The translations under genes were made by a program, and so were the position numbers. The notes below the pieces were generated by a model. The model made no database searches, had not been told where the DNA came from, and saw only the letters and a list, made by a program, of their open reading frames with translations. Shown here piece after piece: positions 29,348 through 38,014 of a stretch of 64,000 nt of DNA. Position 1 is the first letter of the stretch; each line of letters opens with the position of its first letter. Source of the DNA: Lysinimonas soli (GTDB taxonomy: Bacteria > Actinomycetota > Actinomycetes > Actinomycetales > Microbacteriaceae); contig NZ_JBHSMG010000005.1 of NCBI RefSeq assembly GCF_042655435.1, positions 62,001-126,000 of the forward strand. Reading direction: 5' to 3'.

Positions 29348-30181
29348 ATGCCCCGCCCCCTGCGCATCGCTTCGGTGAACGTCAACGGCGTCCGCGCCGC
29401 GTACCGCAAGGGCATGGGCGAGTGGCTGGCGCCGCGGGGCGTCGACATCCTGGCGATCCAGGAGGTCCGCGCCGAGACCGACGACCTCACCGCCCTACTC
29501 GGGGCCGAGTGGAACGTGCTGCACGACGCCGCGACGGCGAAGGGGCGCGCGGGGGTCGCGCTCGCCAGCCGACGCCGCGCCGAGATCCACCGGGTCGAGC
29601 TCGGCCCCGACGACTTCGACAGCGCGGGCCGTTGGCTCGAAGCCGACTACGACGTCGACGGCACGATCGTGACCGTGGTGTCGACCTACGTCAACTCGGG
29701 TGAGGCCGACACCCCCAAGCAGGTCGAGAAGTACAAGTTCCTGGATGCCATGGTCGAGCGCCTGCCACAACTTGCGGCGCACAATCCGCTCAGCGTGATC
29801 ATGGGCGACCTCAACGTCGGGCACCGCACCCTCGACATCAAGAACTGGAAGGGCAATGTGAAGCGTGCCGGCTTCCTGCCCCAGGAACGCGCGTACTTCG
29901 ACCGCATCCTCGGCGCCGAAGGCGAGCCCGACTACAACGCGGGCGCCGGTCTCGGCTGGATCGACCTGGGGCGCCGGTTCTCGGGCGAGGTCGCCGGGCC
30001 CTACACCTGGTGGTCGAATCGCGGCCAGGCCTTCGACACCGACACCGGATGGCGCATCGACTACCAGCTCGCCACGCCGGCCCTCGCCGCCAAGGCCCGC
30101 TCGTACACGGTCGACCGCGCCGCGAGCTACGACGAGCGATGGTCCGACCACGCTCCCGTCGTCGTCGACTACGACATCTAG
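29348..30181 (+). CDS. xthA: Exodeoxyribonuclease III
   Basis: This 277-residue AP endonuclease/3' exonuclease of the EEP superfamily starts with LRIASVNVNGVRAA. The metal glutamate is in DILAIQEVRAE. Catalytic segments include MGDLNVGHRTLDIKN and the C-terminal RIDYQLATP and SDHAPVVVDYDI. All core catalytic motifs are intact, so it should act in base excision repair. ATG 29348 lies 10 nt after the YihY stop; trpS follows after 54 nt. Confidence 0.95.
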   Translation: MPRPLRIASVNVNGVRAAYRKGMGEWLAPRGVDILAIQEVRAETDDLTALLGAEWNVLHDAATAKGRAGVALASRRRAEIHRVELGPDDFDSAGRWLEADYDVDGTIVTVVSTYVNSGEADTPKQVEKYKFLDAMVERLPQLAAHNPLSVIMGDLNVGHRTLDIKNWKGNVKRAGFLPQERAYFDRILGAEGEPDYNAGAGLGWIDLGRRFSGEVAGPYTWWSNRGQAFDTDTGWRIDYQLATPALAAKARSYTVDRAASYDERWSDHAPVVVDYDI

Positions 30182-30235
30182 CTCTCCGGGCACCGCCGCC
30201 GACTCGGCCGGCCCGATCATCGAACGGACCCCATC

Positions 30236-31240
30236 ATGACCAAGCCCCGACTGTTCTCGGGCATGCAACCCTCCGCCGACTCGCTGCACGCCGGTAACTA
30301 CATCGGCGCGCTGCTGCAGTGGAAGCAGCTCCAGCAGGACCACGACGCGGTCTTCTGCGTCGTCGACCTGCACGCCATCACGGTTCCGCAGGATCCCGCC
30401 AAGCTCCGCGAGGCGACCCGACGCACTGCGGCCCAGTACATCGCCGCCGGGATCGACCCGGGATCGTCGATCCTGTTCGTGCAGTCCCAGGTCTCAGCCC
30501 ACGCCGAGGCCGCCTGGGTGCTCAGCACGATCACCGGATTCGGCGAGGCCGGCCGCATGATCCAGTTCAAAGACAAGTCGGCCAAGCAGGGGGCGGACTC
30601 GACGACCGTCGGGCTCTTCACCTACCCGATCCTGCAGGCCGCCGACATCCTGCTCTACGACGCCGAGATCGTGCCGGTCGGCGAGGATCAGCGCCAGCAC
30701 GTCGAACTGACCCGCGACCTGGCCCAGCGGTTCAACAGCCGCTTCGGCGAGACGTTCGTGGTGCCCGAGGTGCGCATCCGCAAAGAGACGGCGAAGGTCT
30801 ACGACCTTCAAAATCCGGGCTCGAAGATGTCGAAGTCGGGCGAGAGCGAGAACGGCATCATCTGGTTGCTCGACGACCCGGCGGTGACCGCCAAGAAGAT
30901 CAAGTCGGCGGTGACCGACACGGAACGCGACATCCGCTTCGACCCTGCCACCAAGCCGGGCGTCTCGAACCTGCTCACGCTGCTGTCGGTGCTGGGCGGC
31001 TCGTCGATCCCCGCGCTCGAGGCCGAGTTCGCCGGGCGCGGTTACGGCGACCTGAAGAGCGAGACAGCGGATGCCGTGGTCGCCGCCTTCGCCCCGGTGC
31101 GCGAGCGCGCGCTCGAGCTGCTGGCCGACCCCGCCGAGCTCGACCGCATGCTCACGGTGAATGCGGAGCGCGCGGACGCGATCGCCGGCGCGACGCTCGC
31201 GCGCATCTACGACCGGGTCGGCTTCCTGCCGCGGGTGTAA
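30236..31240 (+). CDS. trpS: Tryptophan--tRNA ligase
   Basis: This 334-residue class I synthetase has the HIGH-type motif in PSADSLHAGNYIGAL, the tryptophan pocket VDLHAITVPQ, GEDQRQHVELTRDLAQRFN, and the KMSKS loop as SKMSKSGES. It charges tRNA-Trp in the cytoplasm. ATG 30236 matches the standard N-terminus (TKPRLFSGMQPS). A GNAT gene follows after 8 nt. Confidence 0.97.
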   Translation: MTKPRLFSGMQPSADSLHAGNYIGALLQWKQLQQDHDAVFCVVDLHAITVPQDPAKLREATRRTAAQYIAAGIDPGSSILFVQSQVSAHAEAAWVLSTITGFGEAGRMIQFKDKSAKQGADSTTVGLFTYPILQAADILLYDAEIVPVGEDQRQHVELTRDLAQRFNSRFGETFVVPEVRIRKETAKVYDLQNPGSKMSKSGESENGIIWLLDDPAVTAKKIKSAVTDTERDIRFDPATKPGVSNLLTLLSVLGGSSIPALEAEFAGRGYGDLKSETADAVVAAFAPVRERALELLADPAELDRMLTVNAERADAIAGATLARIYDRVGFLPRV

Positions 31241-31248
31241 AGGTCGTC

Positions 31249-31815
31249 GTGGAACCGGTCGAACTGCGCAGCGAACGCCTGGTGCTGTCGGTGCCGGCCG
31301 GGTCCGACGACATCGACGCGATCGCGCGCTACTGCCAGGATCCGATGTTCGAGCAGTACCTGACCACCCCGTGGCCGTACACCCTCGATCACGCCCGCGA
31401 CTTCGTCGAGGGGTTCGTGCCCGAGCGCTGGGCCGACGAGAGCGAGTTCACCTGGGGCGTGCACTCCGGCCCCGATGAGCATGCGCCAGGCGCCCTGCTC
31501 GGCATGATCGGCTGGCGCAGCCGGGGCGACGTGGGCTTCTGGATGGGGGCGGAGCACCGCGGTCGCGGCTACATGGTCGAGGCCCTCGCGGCGGTCGTCG
31601 AGTGGGCGTTCGTCGAGCGGGGCGCCGAGCGGATCGACTGGGAGACCCTTCCCGGCAACTTCGCCTCGGCACGCGTCGCCCGCGCCGCCGGGTTCCGGTA
31701 CACCGGGGTGGCCCCCGTGCTCGTCCCCGCGCGCGACGGCTCGCATCCGGACAGCTGGCACGGCGTGCTGCTGCGCGACGACGATCGCGAGATCAAGCCC
31801 GGGTGGCCGCTGTGA
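31249..31815 (+). CDS. GNAT-family N-acetyltransferase
   Basis: This 188-residue acetyltransferase is of the RimJ/Acetyltransf_3 type: it begins VELRSERLVLSVP and has the acetyl-CoA loop MGAEHRGRGYMVEALAAVVEWAF followed by NFASARVARAAGFRYTG. It probably acetylates a protein N-terminus or a small amine; the target is unknown. GTG 31249 is chosen with AAAGG about 5 nt upstream. Its TGA overlaps the GTG of the HAD gene, so trpS, GNAT and HAD form a compact unit. Confidence 0.85.
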   Translation: MEPVELRSERLVLSVPAGSDDIDAIARYCQDPMFEQYLTTPWPYTLDHARDFVEGFVPERWADESEFTWGVHSGPDEHAPGALLGMIGWRSRGDVGFWMGAEHRGRGYMVEALAAVVEWAFVERGAERIDWETLPGNFASARVARAAGFRYTGVAPVLVPARDGSHPDSWHGVLLRDDDREIKPGWPL

Positions 31816-32555
31816 CCGCGGCGGACCGGCCGATCCGGGTGGCGCTCTTCGACCTCGACGACACGCTGTTCGCGCACCGGAGGGCGGTCGAGCTCGGCCT
31901 CGCGGCGCATCGCGATGCGATCGGGGGCGCGATCGCCGCGGCCGACCGGGCCACCGAATCCGCGCGCTGGCACGCGCTCGAAGAGCACCACTACCACCGC
32001 TACCTCGGCGGCGAGATCGACTTCCTGCAGCAGCGCCGGGAACGGGCCCGCGACTTCGTCGCGCCGTACGGGGTCGAGCTGCCCGCCGATTCGGATGCCG
32101 ACGCCTGGTTCGACACCTACCTCGCGGAATACGAGAACGGCTGGACCCTCCACGACGACGCGCTCCCCTGCCTCGACGCGCTCGAGGCAGCCGATCCGCC
32201 GATCCGGATCGGCGTCATCACGAACGGCGACCTCGCCTTCCAGACGGCGAAGCTGACGGCCACCGGACTGCTGCAGCGGGTCGAGCACACGATCGCGAGT
32301 GGCGAGGTCGGGGCCGCGAAACCGGATGCCGCCATCTTTCTCCGCGCCTGCGACGTCTTCGGCGTCTCACCGGCGTCGGCCGCCTACATCGGCGATCGGC
32401 TCCACACCGACGCGCTGGGCGCCTCCGGCGCCGGCCTGCTCGGCATCTGGCTCGATCGCACGGGCGACGCCTCGGCCGATCAGCTCGCCGAGGCGCGTGC
32501 CGCGCGGGTGCCCGTCATCCGAACCCTCGCCGGGGTACCCGCCCTGCTGCGCTGA
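31812..32555 (+). CDS. HAD-superfamily hydrolase
   Basis: This 247-residue haloacid dehalogenase-like phosphatase has catalytic motif I FDLDDTLF near residue 13, a helical cap (about residues 25-120), motif II GVITNGD, motif III lysine in GAAKPDAAIF, and motif IV YIGDRLHTD. A small phosphorylated metabolite is the expected substrate. It starts with GTG 31812 inside the GNAT stop codon (GTGA). Confidence 0.92.
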   Translation: MTAADRPIRVALFDLDDTLFAHRRAVELGLAAHRDAIGGAIAAADRATESARWHALEEHHYHRYLGGEIDFLQQRRERARDFVAPYGVELPADSDADAWFDTYLAEYENGWTLHDDALPCLDALEAADPPIRIGVITNGDLAFQTAKLTATGLLQRVEHTIASGEVGAAKPDAAIFLRACDVFGVSPASAAYIGDRLHTDALGASGAGLLGIWLDRTGDASADQLAEARAARVPVIRTLAGVPALLR

Positions 32556-32585
32556 CCGTCGGCCCGCCTCCGCCCCGTCCCCCGC

Positions 32586-32731
32586 CCGGCCGCCATCGCC
32601 GTCTCGCTGGCATCCGTTCGGGCATGGTGCCCGATGCGCATGCGGATGAGGGCGCCACGGGCGACGGCAGAGCGGATCTGCCTCTCGGACATGCCGGCGG
32701 CCCGCAGCTCACGAGTGGTGACGTGACCCAT
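32586..32731 (-). pseudogene. N-terminal remnant of an AbiEi/DUF559-type gene
   Basis: On the minus strand, MGHVTTRELRAAGMSERQIRSA and the following VARGALIRMRIG form the start of an AbiEi-antitoxin-type winged helix, like the gene at 889-1845. After about 45 codons the likeness stops, and the open frame continues only as antisense of the HAD gene to 32480. The rest of the gene is missing, so this is read as a degraded fragment. It is the main content of the 403-nt gap 32556-32958; GAAGAGCGGACG-like direct repeats lie at about 32830-32850. Confidence 0.5.
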
Positions 32732-32898
32732 GCCGCCAGCGTGCGGGGCTCGCGGCCACCTGCCGCCGCCGGATGCCGGGGCTGGAGATCCGCGGAACCG
32801 GTCGCGGACGAGGAGGAACGGTCGGTGTGAAGAGCGGACGTGAAGAGCGGACGGCGGACGGACGACGAACGAGTGGGGCAGTCGCCCGACCGGGCCCC

Positions 32899-32946
32899 TT
32901 GACAGTCGCCGGGGCGTGCGTCATCCTTATTCAACTGATTGGTTGA
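32899..32946 (+). promoter_or_regulatory. Promoter and candidate ArsR operator
   Basis: TTGACA at 32899-32904 is a perfect -35 hexamer; a weak -10 lies about 17-20 nt downstream. TCAAC (32931-32935) and GTTGA (32942-32946) form an inverted repeat just upstream of the TTG start at 32959. An ArsR-type repressor encoded directly downstream would bind such a site, suggesting autoregulation. Confidence 0.5.
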
Positions 32947-32958
32947 TAAAGGATTACG

Positions 32959-33306
32959 TTGAGCACAGAACGTGACGACGCCGAGCTCGACCGGGCCTTC
33001 GTCGCGCTGGGGGACCCGGTGCGCCGCGCGATCATCGCGCGGCTGAGTCGGGGGCCGGCCACCGTGAACGAGCTCGCCGAGCCCTTCGCGATCTCGACCC
33101 AGGCGGTCTCCCGGCACATCCAGGTGCTCGAGCAGGCCGGCCTCGTCACCCGCAGCCGCGACGCGCAGCGCCGCCCGGTGCACCTCGCCCCGGCCCGGCT
33201 CGAAGCGCTCACGGCCTGGATCGATCAGTACCGGCTCGGCACCGAGCGGCGATTCCGCGCGCTCGATGCCGTGCTCGCCCATCCACCGAGAAAGGAAGAA
33301 TCATGA
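32959..33306 (+). CDS. ArsR-family winged-helix repressor
   Basis: This 115-residue regulator has the ArsR/SmtB winged helix (residues about 12-90): LGDPVRRAIIARLSRGPATVNELAEPFAISTQAVSRHIQVLEQAGLVTRS. There is no metal-binding CxC or DxH pattern, so it is probably not a metal sensor; such regulators often precede SRPBCC genes. Start is TTG 32959 with AAAGGA about 5 nt upstream. It overlaps the SRPBCC gene by ATGA. Confidence 0.9.
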   Translation: MSTERDDAELDRAFVALGDPVRRAIIARLSRGPATVNELAEPFAISTQAVSRHIQVLEQAGLVTRSRDAQRRPVHLAPARLEALTAWIDQYRLGTERRFRALDAVLAHPPRKEES

Positions 33307-33785
33307 CCAACCCCGTCACCATCACGGCCCCCGCCGGCCTGCCGTTCATCGACATCGAGCGCGAGTTCGACGCCCCCGTCGCCGCGGTCTTCGGGGCGCA
33401 CCGCGATCCGGCGCTGTACGCGCAGTGGATCGGCCCCAGGGGCTACCGGACCGAGCTCGAGCACTTCGACTTCACGACCGGTGGCGGCTACCGCTTCATC
33501 AGCACCACGCCCGACGGCCAGACCGCGGCGTTCCACGGCGTCTTCCATGTCGTGCGCGAGAACGAGTTCGCCATCCAGACCTTCGAATACGAAGGGGTTC
33601 CGGATGTCGTGAGCATCGAGTCCCTGACCCTCACCCCGCTCCCGGGCGACCGCACCCGGCTGAGCATCCACTCGGTCTATCCGAGCGTCGAGGCCCGCGA
33701 CGGCATGATCGCCGGTGGCATGGAGCGCGGCGTCACCGAGGGGTACGAGCGCCTCGACGAACTCGTCGCCGGCAAGGAGAGCTGA
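33303..33785 (+). CDS. SRPBCC (AHSA1-like) protein
   Basis: This 160-residue protein has the START/AHSA1 hydrophobic-pocket fold: an opening beta strand ERE-FDAPVAAVFGAHRDPALYAQWIGPRGY, and a C-terminal long helix ending GYERLDELVAGKE. Members bind small hydrophobic ligands or help Hsp90; here the ArsR-SRPBCC-VOC arrangement suggests handling or resistance to a small molecule. It starts within the ArsR stop (ATGA) and is 1 nt from the VOC gene. Confidence 0.88.
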   Translation: MTNPVTITAPAGLPFIDIEREFDAPVAAVFGAHRDPALYAQWIGPRGYRTELEHFDFTTGGGYRFISTTPDGQTAAFHGVFHVVRENEFAIQTFEYEGVPDVVSIESLTLTPLPGDRTRLSIHSVYPSVEARDGMIAGGMERGVTEGYERLDELVAGKES

Positions 33786-33786
33786 C

Positions 33787-34215
33787 ATGGACTGGACCCT
33801 CGAGGTCGTCGTGCTCCCGGTGAGCGACATCGACCGCGCGGTCGCGTTCTACCGCGACCAGGTGGGCTTCCACCTCGACCACGACACGACCAACGAATGG
33901 ATGCACGTGGTGCAGCTGACTCCGCCCGGCTCGGGCTGCTCGATCGTGATCGGCGACCTCCCCAGCCAGAACGAGATGGCGCCGGGCTCGATGCGGTCGC
34001 TGCATCTCGTGGTGTCGGATGCCGCGGCCGCCCGAGCCGAGTTGGTCGGGCGAGGGGTCGAGTGCTCCGAGATCATGTCGTTCGACGAGCGCGACGGCGC
34101 GACCTTCTTCGGCTTCGCCGACCCGGACGGCAACAGCTGGGCGGTTCAGCAGATCCGGGCCCGCGCCGAGAGGCCGCTCATCCCCGTGGAGGCGCGAGGA
34201 CGCTTCGGCGCCTGA
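33787..34215 (+). CDS. VOC-family (glyoxalase/bleomycin-resistance-like) protein
   Basis: This 142-residue protein has two beta-alpha-beta-beta-beta modules. Module one begins VVVLPVSDIDRAVAFYRDQVGFHLDHD; module two has LHLVVSDAAAARAELVGRGVE and FADPDGNSWAVQQI. Metal ligands may include the final glutamine/histidine positions, but a full set is not clear. It may be a dioxygenase, an isomerase or a binding protein. Third gene of the ArsR operon. Confidence 0.88.
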   Translation: MDWTLEVVVLPVSDIDRAVAFYRDQVGFHLDHDTTNEWMHVVQLTPPGSGCSIVIGDLPSQNEMAPGSMRSLHLVVSDAAAARAELVGRGVECSEIMSFDERDGATFFGFADPDGNSWAVQQIRARAERPLIPVEARGRFGA

Positions 34216-34307
34216 GCGGACCCAGAGCATCGCCGATGCGACACCGGCGGCGACATCGGCGGGGAATATCGTCGTCGGCTTCGCGTTGTAGTCTGTGAAA
34301 CGAAGCA

Positions 34308-34436
34308 CGTGCTCCGGGGTCGGTGAAAATCCGAGCCGGCGGTAATAGTCCGCGAACCTCCTCTCGAAGGCTGAGGGGAAGCCGATCCGGTGGAATTCCG
34401 GGACCGACGGTCATAGTCCGGATGGGAGGAAGCACG
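34308..34436 (+). ncRNA. FMN riboswitch (RFN element)
   Basis: A complete RFN element lies upstream of ribD. P1 pairs CGTGCT (34308-34313) with AGCACG (34431-34436). The conserved cores are present in order: GGGGTCGGTGAAAATCCGA, GCCGGCGGTAATAGTCCGCGA, GATCCGGTGGAATTCCGG, and GACCGACGGTCATAGTCCGG followed by ATGGGAGGAAGCAC. It should sense FMN and turn down the riboflavin operon. The 87 nt between it and ribD would hold the expression platform; no clear terminator T-run is visible, so control by blocking translation is more likely. Confidence 0.96.
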
Positions 34437-34523
34437 CGCTCGCGGACGAGCCGACCGGCGACGCCGCGAGCGACGCCACGCTCGGCGCACCCCCGGAACC
34501 GTCTCGACGAGACAGAGGACCGG

Positions 34524-35600
34524 ATGTTGGACACCGAGCGCTACCGAGCCGCGATGGCTCGCGGGTTCGAGCTGGCCGCGCAAGGGCCGGTCACCGGCGG
34601 CAACCCCCAGGTCGGCTGCGTTCTGCTGGACGACACGGGTCGGATCGTCGCCGAGGGCTGGCACCACGGGGCGGGCACGGCGCACGCCGAGGTCGATGCG
34701 CTGTCGAAAGTCGCCGATCGACCGGACGGGGCGAGAGGGCTGACCGCGGTCGTCACGCTCGAACCCTGCAACCACGTCGGTCGCACCGGTCCGTGCAGCG
34801 TCGCGCTGCTGGAGGCCGGGGTCGCCCGGGTGGTCTACTCGCTCTCCGACCCGGGTGCCGCATCGGGCGGCGGGGCGGCGCGCCTGCGCGAGGGCGGCGT
34901 CGAGGTCATCGGCGGGGTGTTGGCCGACGAGGCCGAGCTGTTCCTGCACGAGTGGCTCGCCTCGGTGCGACGCGGTCGCCCCTGGGTGACCGTCAAGTGG
35001 GCGTCGACGCTCGACGGCCGGGCCGCGGCATCCGACGGCACCAGCCAGTGGATCACGGGAACCGCCGCCCGCCAGCGCGTCCACGAGCAGCGGGCCGCGA
35101 GTGACGCGATCCTGGTCGGCACCGGAACCGTTCTCGCCGACAACCCGAGCCTGACCGCACGCGGCGACGGCGGCGAACTGCTCGAGCACCAACCGATCCC
35201 CGTCGTGGTCGGCGAGCGCGAGATCCCGGCGGATGCCGCCCTGCGCCGTCATCCGGCCGGCCTGATCGAGGCCGGCAGCCGCGATCTCGCGAGCCTCCTG
35301 AGCGAACTGAATCGCCGCGGACTGCGCCGCGTCTACGTCGAGGGCGGCCCGACCCTGGCCAGCGCGATCATCGCCGCCGGTCTCGCCGACGCCTTCTCGA
35401 TCTACCTGGCGCCCGCCCTGCTCGGCGGCGACAAGCTCGCCCTGGGCGAGCTCGGCATCCCGACCATCGCGCAGGCCCGTCGCCTGCGGATCGATTCGAT
35501 CGAGCAGCTCGGCGACGACCTGCTGATCCTGGCCACACCGCGCGCGTCCAGCGTGCCGGTGCCATCGGGCGGGCGCCACTCGCTCACGGAAGGAATCTGA
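34524..35600 (+). CDS. ribD: Bifunctional pyrimidine deaminase/reductase
   Basis: This 358-residue enzyme carries out the second and third steps of riboflavin synthesis. The N-terminal deaminase domain (about 1-150) has zinc ligands in HAEVDAL and PCNHVGRTGPC. The C-terminal reductase domain (about 155-358) begins PWVTVKWASTLDGRAA and includes SQWITG and VEGGPTLASA. ATG 34524 follows an AGAGGA. It ends in TGATG with the ribE start. The first gene of the FMN riboswitch operon. Confidence 0.96.
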   Translation: MLDTERYRAAMARGFELAAQGPVTGGNPQVGCVLLDDTGRIVAEGWHHGAGTAHAEVDALSKVADRPDGARGLTAVVTLEPCNHVGRTGPCSVALLEAGVARVVYSLSDPGAASGGGAARLREGGVEVIGGVLADEAELFLHEWLASVRRGRPWVTVKWASTLDGRAAASDGTSQWITGTAARQRVHEQRAASDAILVGTGTVLADNPSLTARGDGGELLEHQPIPVVVGEREIPADAALRRHPAGLIEAGSRDLASLLSELNRRGLRRVYVEGGPTLASAIIAAGLADAFSIYLAPALLGGDKLALGELGIPTIAQARRLRIDSIEQLGDDLLILATPRASSVPVPSGGRHSLTEGI

Positions 35601-36223
35601 TGTTCACCGGAATCATCGAAGAACAGGGCGAGGTGCTCGCCTGGGAGCCGTCGGGCGACGCGGCGCGCCTCACCGTCCGCGCGCCGCTCGCGGCATCCGA
35701 TGCGAAGCACGGCGACTCGATCTCGGTCGACGGCGTCTGCCTCACGGTCGTCGATCAGGGCCCCGACTGGTTCACGGCGGATGTCATGGCCGAGTCGATC
35801 GCAGCCAGCACCGTCGCGCGACTCGCCCCCGGCACGCATGTCAACCTGGAGCGCGCGGCCGCCCTCGGAGATCGTCTCGGCGGCCACATCGTGCAGGGTC
35901 ACGTCGACGGGACCACGACGATTCTCTCGATCGAAGAGGGGTCCGCCTGGCGGGTCGTGCGGCTCGCTCTGCCCGCCTCGCTGGCCGCGCTCGTGACCCG
36001 CAAGGGGTCGATCGCGATCGACGGGATCTCGCTCACGGTCAGCGCCGTCTCGGATGCCGCCGAGGCCGAGCAGTGGTTCGAGGTCTCGCTCATCCCCGAG
36101 ACCCTCGACGCGACGACGCTCGGGGCGAAGGGCCCCGGCGACGCCGTCAACCTCGAGACCGACATCCTGGCGCGCCACGTGCAACGCCTGATGGCGGTCG
36201 AACGACAAGGAGTACACGCATGA
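35600..36223 (+). CDS. ribE: Riboflavin synthase alpha chain
   Basis: This 207-residue enzyme dismutates two 6,7-dimethyl-8-ribityllumazines to riboflavin. It starts with the invariant MFTGIIEEQGEV. The two lumazine-binding repeats span about residues 1-95 and 96-200; GHIVQGHVDGT marks the second. The stop overlaps the ribBA start (ATGA). Confidence 0.97.
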   Translation: MFTGIIEEQGEVLAWEPSGDAARLTVRAPLAASDAKHGDSISVDGVCLTVVDQGPDWFTADVMAESIAASTVARLAPGTHVNLERAAALGDRLGGHIVQGHVDGTTTILSIEEGSAWRVVRLALPASLAALVTRKGSIAIDGISLTVSAVSDAAEAEQWFEVSLIPETLDATTLGAKGPGDAVNLETDILARHVQRLMAVERQGVHA

Positions 36224-37497
36224 GCCTCTCCGACATCCCCACCGCCCTTCAGGCGCTTCGCGAGGGCAAGCCGGTCATCGTCGCCGACGACGAGGGCCGC
36301 GAGAACGAGGGCGACGTCATCATCGCCGCGGAGTCCGCGAGCCAGGAGTGGGTGGCCTGGATGGTCAAGCACTCCTCGGGCTTCATCTGCGCCCCGATGA
36401 CCAACGAGATCGCCGATCGCCTCGACCTCCCGCCGATGGTGGCCGTCAACCAGGATCCGCGCGGCACCGCCTACACCGTGAGCGTGGATGCCGCCGATCG
36501 TCTCAGCACCGGCATCAGCGCCTCCGACCGCGCCCACACGCTGCGCGTGCTGGCGAACCCGGAATCCCGGCCCGACAGCCTGCTGCGACCCGGGCACGTG
36601 CTGCCGCTGCGCGCGGTTGACGGCGGCGTGCGCGAGCGCGACGGCCACACCGAGGCGGCGGTCGATCTGATGAAGCTCGCCGGCCTGGTGCCGGTGGGCG
36701 CGATCTCCGAGATCGTCGCCGACGACGGCGAGATGATGCGCCTACCCGGTCTCATCGCGCTCGGGGCGACCGAGGGGGTTCCCGTCATCACGATCGAGTC
36801 GCTCATCCGCTTCATGGAGGAGCGTCGCTGCCAGGCCGATCCGGAGGCGGTCGTCGAGATCCCCGAGTCGTCGCGGGTCAGCTTCGAGGTCGAGACCACG
36901 GTGCCGACCGAGCACGGACCCTTCCGGGTGCGGGCCTACCGCGACCGCTCGACCGGCGCCGACCACGTGGCGTGGATCTCGGGAGACCCGCGCAACGGCG
37001 CCCTGGTGCGCGTGCACTCCGAGTGCCTGACCGGCGAGGCGTTCGGCTCGCTGAAGTGCGAGTGCGGACCCCAGCTGCAGAGCGCCCTCGACACGATCGA
37101 GCGCGAGGGCGGCGTCGTGATCTACCTGCGCGGTCACGAGGGGCGCGGCATCGGCCTGATCAACAAGCTCAAGGCCTACCGGCTGCAGGAGCAGGGCTTC
37201 GACACCCTCGACGCCAACATCGCCCTCGGGCTGCCGGCCGACGCGCGCGACTACGGGGCCGCCACCGCGATCCTGAAGGATCTCGGCATCGACTCGGTGC
37301 GCCTGCTGAGCAACAACCCCGAGAAGGCGCGCCAGCTGCGCGAACGCGGCATCGCGGTGACCGAGCTCGTGCCGCTCGTCGTGGGCGTCGGCGAGTTCAA
37401 CGAGGGCTACCTGGGAACCAAGCGCGACAAGATGGGACACGCATTGCCCACCGACCAGATCTTGGATTCCAAGGTCGCAGAAGGAAGAACAGCATGA
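36220..37497 (+). CDS. ribBA: 3,4-DHBP synthase / GTP cyclohydrolase II
   Basis: This 425-residue bifunctional enzyme makes both riboflavin precursors. The N-terminal DHBP synthase (about 1-205) has the acidic metal-binding loop DDEGRENEGD and STGISASDRAHT. The C-terminal GTP cyclohydrolase II (about 210-425) has the zinc cysteines in HSECLTGEAFGSLKCECG, and GHEGRGIGL. The start ATG 36220 with an upstream AAGGAG overlaps the ribE stop. The stop overlaps the ribH start. Confidence 0.97.
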   Translation: MSLSDIPTALQALREGKPVIVADDEGRENEGDVIIAAESASQEWVAWMVKHSSGFICAPMTNEIADRLDLPPMVAVNQDPRGTAYTVSVDAADRLSTGISASDRAHTLRVLANPESRPDSLLRPGHVLPLRAVDGGVRERDGHTEAAVDLMKLAGLVPVGAISEIVADDGEMMRLPGLIALGATEGVPVITIESLIRFMEERRCQADPEAVVEIPESSRVSFEVETTVPTEHGPFRVRAYRDRSTGADHVAWISGDPRNGALVRVHSECLTGEAFGSLKCECGPQLQSALDTIEREGGVVIYLRGHEGRGIGLINKLKAYRLQEQGFDTLDANIALGLPADARDYGAATAILKDLGIDSVRLLSNNPEKARQLRERGIAVTELVPLVVGVGEFNEGYLGTKRDKMGHALPTDQILDSKVAEGRTA

Positions 37498-37970
37498 GCG
37501 GCGAAGGCCACCCCACTCTCGACACCGACGGCACCGGCCTCAAGGTCACGATCGTCTCGGGTCTCTGGCACCACAAGATCGCCGAGGGCCTGCTGGCGGG
37601 GGCGCACCGCGTGCTCGACGCCTCGGGCGCCGAGGTCTCGATCGTTCAGGTGCCCGGCAGCTTCGAACTGCCGCTCGCCGCGAAGGCGGCGCTCGAGGCG
37701 GGTGCGGATGCGGTGGTCGCGCTCGGCGTGATCGTGCGCGGCGGCACCCCGCACTTCGAGTACGTGAGCGCCGCCGCGACCGACGGCCTCACCCGGGTCG
37801 CCCTCGATACAGGCAAGCCCGTCGGGTTCGGGGTTCTCACCCTCGACGACGAGCAGCAGGGTCTCGACCGTGCGGGCCTGCCCGGCTCGAAGGAGGACAA
37901 GGGTGCCGAGGCGGCCGAGGCGGCGCTCGCGACGGCACTCGTGCTCCGCAAGATCCGCGCGGGCGCCTAG
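37494..37970 (+). CDS. ribH: 6,7-Dimethyl-8-ribityllumazine synthase
   Basis: This 158-residue lumazine synthase condenses the RibA/RibD product with DHBP. It shows IVSGLWHHKIAEGLL, the substrate loops QVPGSFELPLAA and GVIVRGGTPHFEYV (catalytic histidine region), and GFGVLTLDDEQQ. It ends the riboflavin operon. A small 6-bp hairpin (37993-37998 with 38003-38008) lies after the stop and may be a weak terminator. Confidence 0.97.
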   Translation: MSGEGHPTLDTDGTGLKVTIVSGLWHHKIAEGLLAGAHRVLDASGAEVSIVQVPGSFELPLAAKAALEAGADAVVALGVIVRGGTPHFEYVSAAATDGLTRVALDTGKPVGFGVLTLDDEQQGLDRAGLPGSKEDKGAEAAEAALATALVLRKIRAGA

Positions 37971-38014
37971 CCCTCGCCGGGCGCGCCGGGACCCGATTCC
38001 GCAATCGGTACGGT

